A DNA stretch of 64,000 nucleotides from Scilla litardierei. Its lineage: Eukaryota > Streptophyta > Magnoliopsida > Asparagales > Asparagaceae. Below the pieces are notes generated by a model, which saw only the letters and a program-made list of their open reading frames with translations, ran no database searches and was not told the DNA's origin. The stretch is taken from positions 356,847,486 to 356,911,485 of the forward strand of contig CM061142.1 in NCBI GenBank assembly GCA_030789695.1, read 5' to 3'. Below are positions 63,265-64,000 of the stretch, one piece after another; position 1 is the stretch's first letter; every line of letters begins with the position of its first letter. Made by a program: the position numbers and the translations under genes.

Positions 63265-64000
63265 AAATCCCCCAAGCTGAACTCTTCCTCGTCCTCGAGG
63301 AAGACGAGTGAGAGTAGGAGCTCGGAGGGAGAAAATAGAGAGGAAGAGAGAAAAAATAGAACTCTATATCCTAGATCGCCCGTCAGGGCCAACAAAATCA
63401 AAAATGACACACCAAGCAAGCAAACGCCAAATCACATCACTAAACCAAGGAATACGAGTCCAGACAAGTGTCGTGGGCCCACGCAGTGAAGCGCGAGTGA
63501 GTGTGGTCGTGTGCTAGCAGACGGTGTCACTATCTACATTGTGCAATAAGGCTCCATATACACATACCCAAAGTAAGACCCAAATATCGATTCAATTTGA
63601 AATTGCGGCGGATATTAGCTCAAGCATGCATGAGAAGAGTATATGAATAGAAGCGTATCATGCATCGGGGACTCCACAGCTAGGGACAAGAAAATCACCA
63701 CACTATAACCTAGATAATCGCTAGAAGGTCCCTATGCCAAGTGTTTTCGAAAACGATGAGGGTTGAGATGATGTGGAGTAGAACACTCGGTGCAAATTCT
63801 CGCCTTCCCTTTATTCTCGGCAAGTAGGAAAATATTCACACGGGAATTTTTTGGGTTTTGGGTATTTGTATTTTTTTTGGATTTTTGGCTATACAATTTT
63901 TTTTCTTTTTTGGGTTTTCTTTTCTCTCTTTTTTTGGATTTTTGGATATTGGGATATTTACATGTGTACTCTCCCAAGTTGGAGAACGGTACACGACGAG
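63265..64000 (-). other. RT10 internal 3' region, no gene seen
   Basis: It is non-coding and AT-rich with T runs near 63860-63935, similar in character to 48623-50595 of RT8. It is truncated by the window edge. Confidence 0.5.

Larger units (their letters stand above)
61195..64000 (-). mobile_element. RT10: second gypsy-like (probably Athila-type) element, reverse strand, 3' end only
   Basis: The LTR 61195-63264 has inverted termini TGAC...GTCA. A polypurine tract (minus strand AGCTTGGGGGATTT) and CTCGTCCTCGAGGAAGA next to it are shared with RT8. The rest runs off the window. No coding sequence is in view, so the Athila assignment rests only on likeness to RT8. Confidence 0.65.

Overview
This window is from a plant nuclear genome, almost certainly an angiosperm. 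It is made nearly entirely of nested LTR retrotransposons. The evidence is Ty1/copia and Ty3/gypsy (Athila-type) polyproteins, initiator-tRNA-Met-type primer sites (TGGTATCAGAGC), polypurine tracts, 5-bp target duplications, and one fragment resembling a plant R2R3-MYB gene. I see no intact host gene, no rRNA or tRNA gene, and no prokaryotic feature. Two runs of exactly 500 N (29554-30053, 56436-56935) split the window into three pieces, and order across them is not proven by the sequence.

Layout. RT4, a minus-strand copia remnant (625-845 and 7582-8203), is split by RT1 (851-7581, TSD GATTT), a gag-only SIRE-like element. RT3 (8204 to the first gap) is an older SIRE-like element whose 5' LTR is split by RT2 (8619-21190, TSD CTCTT), a near-complete SIRE-like element with gag, pol and a third ORF. 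After the gap come RT5 (30054-35490, minus; same family as RT2) inserted in RT6 (35491-39998, minus copia), then a CACTA-like terminus with host-gene-like debris (39999 to about 44.6 kb). Next is RT7 (plus copia, same family as RT6, about 44.6-46.8 kb), cut by RT8 (46804-56435, minus; Athila-type with gag-protease and an Athila ORF but no visible RT or integrase). After the second gap come RT9 (56936-61194, the 3' part of another RT2-family element), cut by RT10 (61195-64000, minus; LTR plus 3' internal end).

The most unusual signal is non-coding and recurs in several families. (1) U3 regions carry arrays of short palindromes just upstream of the TATA box, with a different word in each family: CAGTCGACTG, ACCGACTAGTCGGT, CACTCGGCCGAGTG, CACCCGATCGGGTG, and more weakly AATGTTSAACATT. 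(2) In elements with a downstream third ORF, the same word occurs again inside the element just upstream of that ORF, in places with its own TATA box; this looks like an internal promoter. (3) Downstream of the TATA box, the transcribed leader is a series of hairpins whose stems differ but whose loops repeat; the clearest case is five hairpins sharing a 16-nt loop in RT8. (4) Two RT2-family copies share a 59-nt GT...AG segment at the gag-pol junction whose removal would join gag and pol in frame. I infer, but cannot prove, that the palindromes and the third ORF form a family-specific regulatory pair and that the hairpins are RNA packaging or dimerisation signals.
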